Part shown: one piece after another, positions 1-5,184 of the stretch
How the letters are laid out: every line of letters starts with the position of its first letter
How positions within the stretch are numbered: the stretch's first letter is position 1
Assembly: GCA_011390085.1 (NCBI GenBank)
Contig: JAABTB010000194.1
Span: forward strand, 1-5,184
Source: Desulfobacula sp.
GTDB taxonomy: Bacteria > Desulfobacterota > Desulfobacteria > Desulfobacterales > Desulfobacteraceae
DNA: 5,184 nucleotides
Direction: 5' to 3'
Translations under genes and position numbers: made by a program
Notes under the pieces: model-generated
Database searches by the model: none
The model's input: the letters and a program-made list of their open reading frames with translations, nothing else
What the model was told of the DNA's origin: nothing

Positions 1-104
1 CCTGGGACGAGATTGCCTTTGAGGTCATCCGGCAAACCCTGGGGCATTATTTTGCAGACAGGAGAAAAGGGCATTATCCCTTTAGGATTTTTGATCTCGC
101 TTAG
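1..104 (+). CDS. C-terminal end of an unrecognised protein (partial, cut by window edge)
   Basis: Reading the plus strand from position 3 gives 33 codons without a stop, ending in TAG at 102-104. The peptide begins WDEIAFEVIRQT and ends HYFADRRKGHYPFRIFDLA, a balanced mix of charged, aromatic and aliphatic residues that looks like a real folded C-terminus rather than antisense noise. The start lies outside the window. Its stop is nine bases from the stop of the minus-strand HD-GYP gene, a compact tail-to-tail arrangement typical of two real convergent genes; the other plus frames here are less convincing. I do not recognise the family, so no function is proposed. The main doubt is that only about 100 bases are visible. 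Confidence 0.5.
   Translation, partial: WDEIAFEVIRQTLGHYFADRRKGHYPFRIFDLA
66..83. terminator. Small perfect hairpin near the convergent gene ends (possible weak terminator)
   Basis: AAAGGG (66-71) and CCCTTT (78-83) form a perfect 6-bp stem around a 6-nt loop. On the minus strand it lies about 31 bases past the HD-GYP stop and is followed by a short, interrupted T run (TTTTCT), so it could end that transcript. It sits inside the coding end of the plus-strand partial gene and has only three G:C pairs, so it may be chance. Confidence 0.25.
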
Positions 105-113
105 GATTCCAGC

Positions 114-1034
114 CTATTTTATCAGGCAGGAGGTAAAATTTTTAAAGGTCTCCTTATCAAACCTGCCGGCTTTTACTTCCTCCTTGATCAGGCTTAAGGA
201 ATCATAGGGTTTTTTGGCCTTTCTGAAATTTTTATCCCGGTAGGTCAGGGGTTCATAACAGTCGATAATGCCGATGAGCCGGCTGTCGGCCGTGATTTTG
301 GCGGTCCCGTGGGGGTAGCCGCTGCCGTCAATCCGCTCATGGTGTTCCAGGGCCACGGTGGCCACGGAAACATCAAAATCCGTTTCCGTAATAATCAGGT
401 CATGCCCCAGTACCGCGTGGCCTGCATAGATTTTAAACTCCTGGTCCGTCAGTTTTCTGTGGGCGTCCAGGATGCTTTTGTCAATTCGTGCCGTCCCGAC
501 ATCGTGGAGAAGGCCGCACAGCAGCAATTGTTTGATTTTGTTTTCTTCCAGGCGGTGAAAAAAGCAATATTGCAGGATCAGGGCCATGACATTGACGGTA
601 TGTTCGATGATGAGTGAAGAATTACCGGCCATCCGGGTCAGGTATTCAACGGACTTGGGGTCTTTCGAATACCCTTCCACCAGGATCTCAACGGTTTCGG
701 GCAAGGCATCCAGCATTTTTACCTGGTGGGGGGTTAAGGCCTCTTTCACAATCCTGCACAGGGCGTTTTTGACCTCTGCCAGGCCCTTTGACGCAATACC
801 CGCTGCCAGGGCCATGTTCAGATTTGAAGAGAGTTCGGCCAGGGCCGCATCCTTATCCTTGGCCGCAATATATAAATCCGGGAATTTTTCTTCTTCTATC
901 CTTTCCTTGTCAAGGCGCCGAGCGCTTTCCTTGTACAAATTGAAAGCACCTTCTTTTGTCCGGTAATAAAAAGCGGTTTTTTCAAGCAGATGGATCTGGG
1001 AGGGTTTTACGGCAATATACTCGGTCTTTTTCAT
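114..1034 (-). CDS. HD-GYP domain protein (putative cyclic-di-GMP phosphodiesterase, altered HDxGK motif)
   Basis: A 306-residue protein with no signal peptide or membrane segment, so probably cytoplasmic. Residues 1-120 form an N-terminal region with a pattern (FYYRTKEGAFNLY, then FPDLYIAAKD near 51-60) seen ahead of HD-GYP domains in many deltaproteobacterial proteins. The HD-GYP domain spans about 135-300. Visible metal-ligand candidates are H145, H177-D178 (LLHDVG), H206 and H211 (GHAVLGH), H231-H232 followed by E233, the signature DGSGYP at 236-241, and D258 in IIDCYEPLT. HD-GYP enzymes normally hydrolyse cyclic-di-GMP. The usual HDxGK lysine is Thr181 here, so activity may be altered; a sensor or receptor role is possible. 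The start ATG overlaps the reductase stop by one base (TGATG), with AAGGAG 11 nt upstream (1046-1051), so the gene is coupled to the reductase. No receiver domain is present, so the input signal is unknown. Confidence 0.88.
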   Translation of the reverse strand: MKKTEYIAVKPSQIHLLEKTAFYYRTKEGAFNLYKESARRLDKERIEEEKFPDLYIAAKDKDAALAELSSNLNMALAAGIASKGLAEVKNALCRIVKEALTPHQVKMLDALPETVEILVEGYSKDPKSVEYLTRMAGNSSLIIEHTVNVMALILQYCFFHRLEENKIKQLLLCGLLHDVGTARIDKSILDAHRKLTDQEFKIYAGHAVLGHDLIITETDFDVSVATVALEHHERIDGSGYPHGTAKITADSRLIGIIDCYEPLTYRDKNFRKAKKPYDSLSLIKEEVKAGRFDKETFKNFTSCLIK

Positions 1035-1855
1035 CAGACCAGGATCTCCTTTAAAATGTCAAACCGGTCAAAGGGCGGCATGACACAGGCCCCGGAAAAC
1101 AAAGATTTTGCAAGGGCCAGCATCTGCCGGGCCTGGTTTATTCCGGCCGTTATCGGGTCTTGGGCCGTCTCCATCTCTTTTCTCAGGTGTTCCGGAACCG
1201 CAATGCCGGCCACCTTGTCATGAAGAAACACCGCATGCTTATAGGAAAGAAGGGGCAGGATTCCCATGACCACAGGAACGTTCAGGTGCTTTGTTGCGCG
1301 GTGGATGTTTTGGGCCGTGATTTCATCATACACCGGCTGGGTCACGATGAACCGGCAACCGGCTTCCACCTTTTTTTCCAGGCGCCCGGCCTCGTAGTCA
1401 AGACCGTTGACTTCGGGCCTGAAATCCAGGACCGCTCCGGTGACCAGGCCCGAATCCCGGCCCAGGGAAATGAGGTCATATACATTTAAATCCCCTACGG
1501 TGGAGGTTTTTTCTTCTGCATGGGCAGCCGACGGATCTCCGGTCACGGCAATGATGGTATCAATGCCCAGGGCCTTGGCCCCCCAGAGTTCGCTCTGGAG
1601 CCCCAGACGGTTATGGTCCCGGATGGTGAAATGAAGGATGGACCGCCGCCCGGTCGCTTTTTGAATCAGGTGGGCAAAGACCATGGCACTCATCCTGGGT
1701 TTAGCCACAGGATTGGACGCCGTGCTGAAAGCGTGAAAGTTCAGACCCGCAAGGCTTTGAAGCTTTTCAAGAAGGGGTCCGGCATCATTGCCTTTGGGTG
1801 GTACCACCTCAATGGTGATGATAAATTCATTCTTGTTAGAAAAAAGAAACGACAT
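1034..1855 (-). CDS. Short MetF-type methylenetetrahydrofolate reductase
   Basis: A 273-residue MTHFR-fold (TIM barrel, FAD) protein, predicted to reduce 5,10-methylene-tetrahydrofolate to 5-methyl-tetrahydrofolate, feeding methionine synthesis or the methyl branch of the Wood-Ljungdahl pathway. Family marks, counted from the Met at 1855: the catalytic-type Glu16 in TIEVVPPKG, HFTIRDHNRLGLQS at 75-88, VTGDP at 104-108 (Asp equivalent to the FAD-site Asp of E. coli MetF), VTQPVYD at 171-177 with Gln173, GILPLLS, and MPPFDRFD near the C-terminus. The IRDHNRLGLQS / AVTGDP style resembles the reductase half of BHMT-MTHFR fusions (YitJ type) more than E. coli MetF. An in-frame ATG at 1861 abuts the AGGAGG and is too close; the ATG at 1855 has ideal 7-nt spacing and is preferred. 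The stop overlaps the HD-GYP start. No MetV-type zinc partner is adjacent. The electron donor cannot be told from sequence; metF is a possible symbol, but the subgroup is uncertain. Confidence 0.88.
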   Translation of the reverse strand: MSFLFSNKNEFIITIEVVPPKGNDAGPLLEKLQSLAGLNFHAFSTASNPVAKPRMSAMVFAHLIQKATGRRSILHFTIRDHNRLGLQSELWGAKALGIDTIIAVTGDPSAAHAEEKTSTVGDLNVYDLISLGRDSGLVTGAVLDFRPEVNGLDYEAGRLEKKVEAGCRFIVTQPVYDEITAQNIHRATKHLNVPVVMGILPLLSYKHAVFLHDKVAGIAVPEHLRKEMETAQDPITAGINQARQMLALAKSLFSGACVMPPFDRFDILKEILV

Positions 1856-1861
1856 GGGCAT

Positions 1862-1868
1862 CCCTCCT
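1862..1868 (-). promoter_or_regulatory. Strong ribosome binding site that decides the reductase start
   Basis: The minus strand reads AGGAGGG immediately before two in-frame ATGs. The core AGGAGG (1863-1868) is 1 nt from the ATG at 1861 but 7 nt from the ATG at 1855, so initiation at 1855 is much more likely. This is the strongest Shine-Dalgarno in the window, and marks the reductase as the first gene of a freshly initiated unit rather than a coupled continuation of the transporter operon. Confidence 0.8.
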
Positions 1869-2064
1869 ATTCAAAAGAATTAAACGTGTTTGTAACCTCC
1901 GACCTTTCGTATCCGTTTTATTATTGACTACCCCGGAAATATCAGGGAACTCCACAGAATATCCTGGAACATGCCCTCGTTGTCCCCGAAACCCCTGTTT
2001 GAAATATTCCATCAAATACAAAAGATAGACAGATAGAGGTCTCAAGGGGCTTTTTCAGCATCGA
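1869..2064. other. Intergenic spacer, likely holding the promoter of the reductase/HD-GYP pair
   Basis: About 200 bases between the lipoprotein stop and the reductase ribosome binding site. I see no convincing rho-independent terminator for the transporter operon and no clear sigma70 -35/-10 pair. I recognise no SAM or cobalamin riboswitch. The features that stand out are the 20-bp-period direct repeat at 1938-1970 and another GAAATATTCC at 2001-2010. The minus strand is open for 69 codons from a TTG at 2045 into the reductase start, but there is no ribosome binding site for it and I treat it as non-coding. Confidence 0.5.
1938..1970. repeat. Pair of 13-bp direct repeats, 20-bp period (possible operator)
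   Basis: AATATCAGGGAAC at 1938-1950 and AATATCCTGGAAC at 1958-1970 match at 11 of 13 positions (AATATC-NN-GGAAC) and start exactly 20 bp apart, close to two helical turns. They lie about 83-115 bp upstream of the reductase start. Spacing and place would fit tandem binding of a regulator, but no factor is recognised and two copies could be chance. Confidence 0.35.
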
Positions 2065-2688
2065 CTAGGAGGCCTGCAGGTGTTCAAAATCTGCCAAAAA
2101 TAGGCACAGGATTTTGGAGAGGCCCACGTTCCATCCCGACACCAGGGAGGCAGGGTCTGCGCTGGGTATGGGCTCGTCAACTGCATAGGTATTGCTTAAA
2201 ACCGGGGTAAAGGTGGACCCTGATTTTTTTTCAAGGATCAGTATGAGTTCCATGGAGGCCCTTGGATTTTTATTGTCGGTGTAATCACCGGAAAGGCGGG
2301 TGATTACACCGGACAGGCGAAAAGTGATATCCTTTTTATCATTGATGAGAGCCGGTTTGAAATATATGGATCTGTATAGGACTTCTGATATTTTTTCCGT
2401 GATGAGCTTTGAAGGATAGCTGATAAATTCGTTATAATAATCGGTCCGGTATTCATTTTCATCGATTCTGTAAACAAAGGAATGGGAATCAAATGCGGAA
2501 TTGATGGTAAAGGCTTTTACCATGAGGGTCTCGCCTTGGAACAGGCCGTTTTTTGAGGGAGCCGGCACCTGTGCGGAGAGGTCGTAATATTGTTTGGTTA
2601 CAGCTTCTTTTTTCAGGCTCGAGCAACCGGAGCCCAATGCCGTAAGAATCAGGATACCGGCCAAAAGGGAGGATAATGGTCGTGTCAT
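2065..2688 (-). CDS. PqiC-like ABC-type transport auxiliary lipoprotein (ABC_trans_aux family)
   Basis: A 207-residue lipoprotein, the last gene of the MCE transport operon. Residues 1-21 are a lipoprotein signal peptide (MTRPL, then a hydrophobic run LLAGILILTALGSG) with Cys22 as the lipidated residue; Gly at -3 is slightly unusual for a lipobox but allowed. Ser at +2 is not a retention residue by the E. coli Lol rule, so outer-membrane placement is expected. The mature protein shows ABC_trans_aux (PF03886, formerly DUF330) hallmarks: KQYYDL near 32-37, then SHSFVYRIDENEYRTDYYNEF at about 68-88 and PSKLITEKISEVL. In E. coli PqiC of this family pairs with the MCE protein PqiB. The start overlaps the MCE gene's stop (ATGA), and AAAGGA precedes it. 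It probably links the MCE ring to the outer membrane. A 13-bp inverted repeat and 21-bp tandem duplication lie inside it. Confidence 0.88.
   Translation of the reverse strand: MTRPLSSLLAGILILTALGSGCSSLKKEAVTKQYYDLSAQVPAPSKNGLFQGETLMVKAFTINSAFDSHSFVYRIDENEYRTDYYNEFISYPSKLITEKISEVLYRSIYFKPALINDKKDITFRLSGVITRLSGDYTDNKNPRASMELILILEKKSGSTFTPVLSNTYAVDEPIPSADPASLVSGWNVGLSKILCLFLADFEHLQAS
2277..2311. repeat. Perfect 13-bp inverted repeat with 9-nt loop, inside the lipoprotein gene
   Basis: CGGTGTAATCACC at 2277-2289 is the exact reverse complement of GGTGATTACACCG at 2299-2311, with loop 2290-2298. Each arm also contains GGTG-4 nt-CACC, so each is itself a short palindrome. The stem could form in mRNA or as a cruciform in DNA. 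There is no T run after it on either strand, so it is not a standard terminator. Confidence 0.85.
2278..2319. repeat. 21-bp tandem direct repeat with an inverted core, encoding RLSGVIT-RLSGDYT
   Basis: Two adjacent 21-bp units (2278-2298 and 2299-2319) match at 16 of 21 positions. Both run GGTG-core-CACCGGAxAGGCG; four of the five mismatches are the core, TAAT in one unit and ATTA in the other, the rest is one A/C change. On the minus strand they encode two successive heptapeptides, RLSGVIT and RLSGDYT, so the reading frame is kept. The repeat also generates the inverted repeat at 2277-2311. Confidence 0.75.
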
Positions 2689-3776
2689 TGGGTTTTTTCC
2701 TTTGCCTCGGTTTTTTCAGGCGGTTTTTCAAAGATCAGCCGGCCGGGATAGCGCTTGATGTCTTTGCTCATCTGTTTGAGGTTTTCAGAGGTTGTCTCAA
2801 GGTTTTCCATGATCAGCTTGACCCGGTCCGAATTGAGCCAGACCATATGTTCAATGAGCCCTGAAGCAGTGGAAAGGTTTTCCACCAGTTTGTCAAGATT
2901 GGCAGAGAGGCTGTCGATCTTTGGGGAAAGTTTTGTTTCAAGGGTTTCCGCCATGTTTTTGGTGCTGCCGGCGGCCTTCTGAAAATCGGTGACGGCAGAG
3001 CCAAGGGGTTCCCTGGAAGTTTCAACGATGGTTCTCAAGTCTGAAAAAGAGGCCTTTGCATCTTCCAGGACGGAATTGATCTTATCGGTTTCAATGGCCT
3101 TGTTGATCTTCTGATTGGTCTCTTTCAGTTCTTTGAGCAGAGAAGCCGCCAGGACGGAAATATTATCGACGTCAAAAGCATTGGCTTTGGAGTCCAGGGT
3201 CTCAAGCAGGGTTTCAATGTCCTTGGCGATCTTCCCGACATTCATGGCGGCAAAGCCGTCCAGGATCTGGGCCATGGAATCCCCGAACTGCTTCATGCTG
3301 CTTCTCTGGGAAGGGATATAAATATTTTCCGGGGTCCAGGAGATCACCAGTTCATCGCCGGGATTTTTCGGGGCATAATCGGTTTCAAGATAGCCCACCC
3401 CGGTCAGACCCTTGAAGGAGAGCCGGATCACGAGCCCGTCATCTACGGCGTTTTTAACCTTTTCTTCGGCCGAGTCACCGGTCTGGCCAAGGGATATATC
3501 TTCTTGAAGGGCGATGATGACCAGGACATAATCCGATTTTGTCTTATAGGTGCCGGCCGCACTGGTAATGGATTTGACGCTTCCGATCTGGATGCCCTTG
3601 TATTTGACCTCCGAGCCGACGCTCAGACCCTGGACGGATTCGTTAAAACAGGTTTCCACCAGCAGTTCTTTTTTAAAGAATTGCCCTGCTCCGAAAATGA
3701 TTAAAAAGGCAGCCCCAAGCCCCAAGGCAAGGATGACAAAAAGGCCGAGTTTAAAGAAATTGGCTTTTTGGCTCAT
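2685..3776 (-). CDS. MlaD-type MCE-domain lipid transport protein with long helical C-terminus
   Basis: A 363-residue membrane-anchored periplasmic protein, predicted lipid-binding subunit of the transporter. Order: short cytoplasmic N-terminus, one transmembrane helix at about 9-30 (LGLFVILALGLGAAFLIIFG), one MCE domain at about 37-135 with the hallmark VQGLSVGSEVKYKGIQIGSV (48-67) and LSFKGLTGVGYLETD (119-133), then a long helical tail from about 160 to 340 rich in heptad-like Leu/Ile and in Asn, Lys and Glu, ending in KRYPGRLIFEKPPEK. E. coli MlaD is about 183 residues, so this is twice as long. MCE proteins form hexameric rings with a hydrophobic pore; such tails can extend the channel or bundle into a tube. 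The gene overlaps the ATPase stop and the lipoprotein start by 4 bp each, and AAAGGTGA is a good ribosome binding site. An mlaD-like name fits, but substrate is unknown. Confidence 0.92.
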   Translation of the reverse strand: MSQKANFFKLGLFVILALGLGAAFLIIFGAGQFFKKELLVETCFNESVQGLSVGSEVKYKGIQIGSVKSITSAAGTYKTKSDYVLVIIALQEDISLGQTGDSAEEKVKNAVDDGLVIRLSFKGLTGVGYLETDYAPKNPGDELVISWTPENIYIPSQRSSMKQFGDSMAQILDGFAAMNVGKIAKDIETLLETLDSKANAFDVDNISVLAASLLKELKETNQKINKAIETDKINSVLEDAKASFSDLRTIVETSREPLGSAVTDFQKAAGSTKNMAETLETKLSPKIDSLSANLDKLVENLSTASGLIEHMVWLNSDRVKLIMENLETTSENLKQMSKDIKRYPGRLIFEKPPEKTEAKEKTQ

Positions 3777-4534
3777 TTTTCACCTTTCTCGATTTTCCGG
3801 TTAAAAAAATTATAAACATAGGAATTCTCCGTATTGGTTTTCATTTGTTCGGGCGTTCCTTGGGCAATGATGCCTTTGGCGTTTTTTTCCAGCATGATGA
3901 TCCGGTCGGCAATGGCGTCGATACTGGCCAGCTCATGGGTGACAATGACAAAGGTGATGCCCAGGGAAGAGGCAAGGTCTTTCACCAGGTTGTCCAGGCC
4001 TGCCGAGGTCACAGGGTCCAGTCCGGCCGAAGGCTCGTCAAGGAAAATGATGGACGGATCAAGGGCCATGGCCCTTGCCAGGGAAGCCCGTTTTTTCATG
4101 CCCCCGGACAGTTCGGCCGGCATGAGGAATCCGCTTTTTTCCAGCCCCACCAGTTTCAGCTTCATCCATGCAATATCTTCCATCACGGTATCCGGCAGCC
4201 GGGTAAATTCCTTTAAGGGCAGCAGGATGTTTTCCAATACCGTCATGGAGCCGAACAGGGCTCCGCTCTGGAAGGCCACCCCGATTTTTTGCAGAATGCG
4301 GTTTCTGTCGTCGCCCACGGCAAGGCAGAGGTCTTCGCCCTGGATCAGGACCTGGCCTGAAATGGGCGGCAAAAGACCGATCATGTTTTTCAGAAGAGTG
4401 CTCTTTCCGCATCCGGACCCGCCGATAATGATGAAAATTTCGCCTTTAAAAACATCAAAATTAATATTTTCAAGAATCGGGACCAGGCCGTATCCTGCAA
4501 AAAGATTTTCTATTTTAATGACGGTTTCCTTCAT
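3773..4534 (-). CDS. MlaF-type ABC transporter ATPase
   Basis: A 253-residue nucleotide-binding subunit with all ABC motifs intact: Walker A GGSGCGKST at 38-46, Q-loop Gln89 (VAFQSGALF), signature LSGGM at 142-146 followed by KKRASLARA, Walker B IIFLDEP at 162-168 with catalytic Glu167, D-loop SAGLDP at 169-174, and switch His200 (VTHEL). The FQSGALFGSMTVLENI segment and LSGGMKKR signature are typical of the MlaF / Mkl group that drives MCE systems. The C-terminal end SYVYNFFNRKIEKGEK corresponds to the family tail that, in E. coli, reaches the neighbouring ATPase and contacts MlaB. It hydrolyses ATP at the cytoplasmic face of the permease encoded just upstream. Start and stop are ATGA overlaps with both neighbours; there is no strong Shine-Dalgarno, so translation likely relies on coupling to the permease. 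Confidence 0.95.
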   Translation of the reverse strand: MKETVIKIENLFAGYGLVPILENINFDVFKGEIFIIIGGSGCGKSTLLKNMIGLLPPISGQVLIQGEDLCLAVGDDRNRILQKIGVAFQSGALFGSMTVLENILLPLKEFTRLPDTVMEDIAWMKLKLVGLEKSGFLMPAELSGGMKKRASLARAMALDPSIIFLDEPSAGLDPVTSAGLDNLVKDLASSLGITFVIVTHELASIDAIADRIIMLEKNAKGIIAQGTPEQMKTNTENSYVYNFFNRKIEKGEK

Positions 4535-5184
4535 ATGCCGAGACTATAATAAACGATTGAAAAGATGCCGTCAAACACGGCAATGAGGACAATACCGGTG
4601 ACAACGGCCCTTGTGGTGGATATGCCCACGGCGGAAGGCCCGCTCTCGGTCTGGTATCCCCGGATACACCCGGCCGCGGCAATCAGGATGCCGAAGACAA
4701 AACATTTGACCAGGCCGCCGGTCAGATCCACCCAGGACACAAAGGAGGCAATCTGGTCGTAATAGGAAATAAAGGGATAGCCCATGGAGGTGATGACAAC
4801 GGCGCCGCCCAGTATACCCACCAGGTTGGAAAACAAGGTCAGAAGGGGGGTGATAAAGGTGGCGGCAATTATTCTCGGGACAATGAGGAATTTCACCGGG
4901 TCAAGGCCCATGACCGTTAAGGCATCGATTTCTTCGTTGATGCGCATGGTCCCGATTTCAGCAGCAAAGGCCGAGGCCGACCGCCCGGCCAGAATAATGG
5001 CCGTCATGAGGGGCCCCAGTTCCCTGACCATGGCGATTCCGATGAGATTGGCCACATAGAGTTCTGCTCCGAACATCCGCATGGGGATGGCGGCCTGGAA
5101 GGCCATGACCAGTCCGACGATAAAACTGATGAGGGCCACAATGGGCAGGGCGTCAACCCCGGCCCGCTCAGCCACGAGAAAGGT
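4531..5184 (-). CDS. MlaE-type ABC transporter permease (N-terminus cut by window edge)
   Basis: The frame is open to the last base, giving 217 visible residues starting TFLVAERAGVDALPIV; the GTG at 5175 is an internal codon, not the start. It is the inner-membrane permease of the MCE transporter (MlaE/YrbE, PF02405). Visible marks are MVRELGPLMTAIILAGRSAS at 52-71, AAEIGTMRINEEIDAL at 74-89 (the conserved EIG coupling region facing the ATPase), GLDPVKFLIVPR at 93-104, and GYQTESGPSAVGISTTRAVV at 176-195. Hydrophobic stretches near 14-31, 43-67, 106-133, 157-173 and 193-214 are membrane segments. E. coli MlaE is about 260 residues, so 40 or more are missing. The missing part could include an N-terminal STAS domain, as in STAS-MlaE fusions; this cannot be decided here. 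The stop TGA overlaps the ATPase start (ATGA). Confidence 0.93.
   Translation of the reverse strand, partial: TFLVAERAGVDALPIVALISFIVGLVMAFQAAIPMRMFGAELYVANLIGIAMVRELGPLMTAIILAGRSASAFAAEIGTMRINEEIDALTVMGLDPVKFLIVPRIIAATFITPLLTLFSNLVGILGGAVVITSMGYPFISYYDQIASFVSWVDLTGGLVKCFVFGILIAAAGCIRGYQTESGPSAVGISTTRAVVTGIVLIAVFDGIFSIVYYSLGI

Noticed and set aside
13..207. Plus-strand 64-codon frame at the left edge
   Set aside because: It overlaps the better plus-strand frame ending at 104 and runs antisense into the HD-GYP gene; it has a TTG start and no supporting signal.
1836..2045. Minus-strand 69-codon frame across the spacer into the reductase start
   Set aside because: It starts with TTG without a ribosome binding site, runs through the reductase's own Shine-Dalgarno and start codon, and its product resembles no family I know. 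The strong AGGAGG clearly serves the reductase.
2041..2064. Possible terminator of the transporter operon just after the lipoprotein stop
   Set aside because: The minus strand reads GAAAAAGCCCCTTGAG, but there is no matching stem and no T run after a hairpin, so I do not call one.
1862..2064. SAM or cobalamin riboswitch ahead of the reductase
   Set aside because: I could not find recognisable riboswitch core motifs or the expected set of helices in the spacer; a covariance-model scan would settle it.
3834..4586. Plus-strand open frame of 250 codons antisense to the ATPase gene
   Set aside because: It lies wholly opposite an ABC ATPase with every motif intact and the end of the permease gene. 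Its translation is rich in Ser, Arg, Met and Pro with no domain-like pattern, as expected of an antisense shadow.
5173..5175. GTG as the start codon of the permease
   Set aside because: The frame stays open to the window edge and the MlaE family needs about 40 or more residues before this point, so the real start is outside the window.
1..5184. Mobile element, CRISPR array, tRNA or rRNA, toxin-antitoxin or defence genes
   Set aside because: No transposase, terminal repeats, spaced repeats, RNA gene or defence-type domain is visible; the genes are compact, metabolic and membrane-related.

Overview
The window comes from a Gram-negative bacterium. It carries an MCE-type (Mla/Pqi-like) lipid transport operon that ends in a lipoprotein with an outer-membrane sorting signal. 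The style of the proteins (a one-carbon reductase, an HD-GYP protein, a long MlaD) and the moderate GC content suggest a Desulfobacterota / deltaproteobacterial sulfate reducer. That lineage is an inference from protein style and could not be tested here.

Layout, right to left, because almost everything is on the minus strand. (1) Positions 5184 to 2065 hold four genes in one tight operon: an MlaE-type permease (N-terminus cut off by the window edge), an MlaF-type ATPase, a long MlaD-type MCE protein and a PqiC/ABC_trans_aux lipoprotein. All three junctions are 4-bp ATGA stop/start overlaps, so translation is very probably coupled. (2) Positions 2064 to 1862 are a non-coding spacer of about 200 bp with a strong Shine-Dalgarno at its end and a pair of 12-13 bp direct repeats with a 20-bp period. 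(3) Positions 1855 to 114 hold two genes overlapping by one base (TGATG): a short MetF-type methylenetetrahydrofolate reductase and an HD-GYP-domain protein. (4) Positions 1-104 carry, on the plus strand, what looks like the C-terminal end of another gene, ending nine bases from the HD-GYP stop in a tail-to-tail arrangement. The intact window start for that gene is missing and it was not recognised.

How they work together: permease and ATPase would form the inner-membrane ABC core, the MCE protein a hexameric periplasmic lipid-binding ring on top of it, and the lipoprotein a partner at the outer membrane. Together these should move phospholipids or other hydrophobic molecules between the two membranes. 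No periplasmic MlaC carrier gene lies between MlaD and the operon's end. The reductase/HD-GYP pair is a separate transcription unit or a read-through extension; no functional link between one-carbon metabolism and the HD-GYP protein is evident beyond the overlap.

I see no clearly new system here. The points most worth a second look are a 13-bp perfect inverted repeat embedded in a 21-bp tandem duplication inside the lipoprotein gene, the altered HD-GYP motif (HDVGT instead of HDxGK), the MetF/HD-GYP coupling, and the unrecognised convergent gene end at the left edge.
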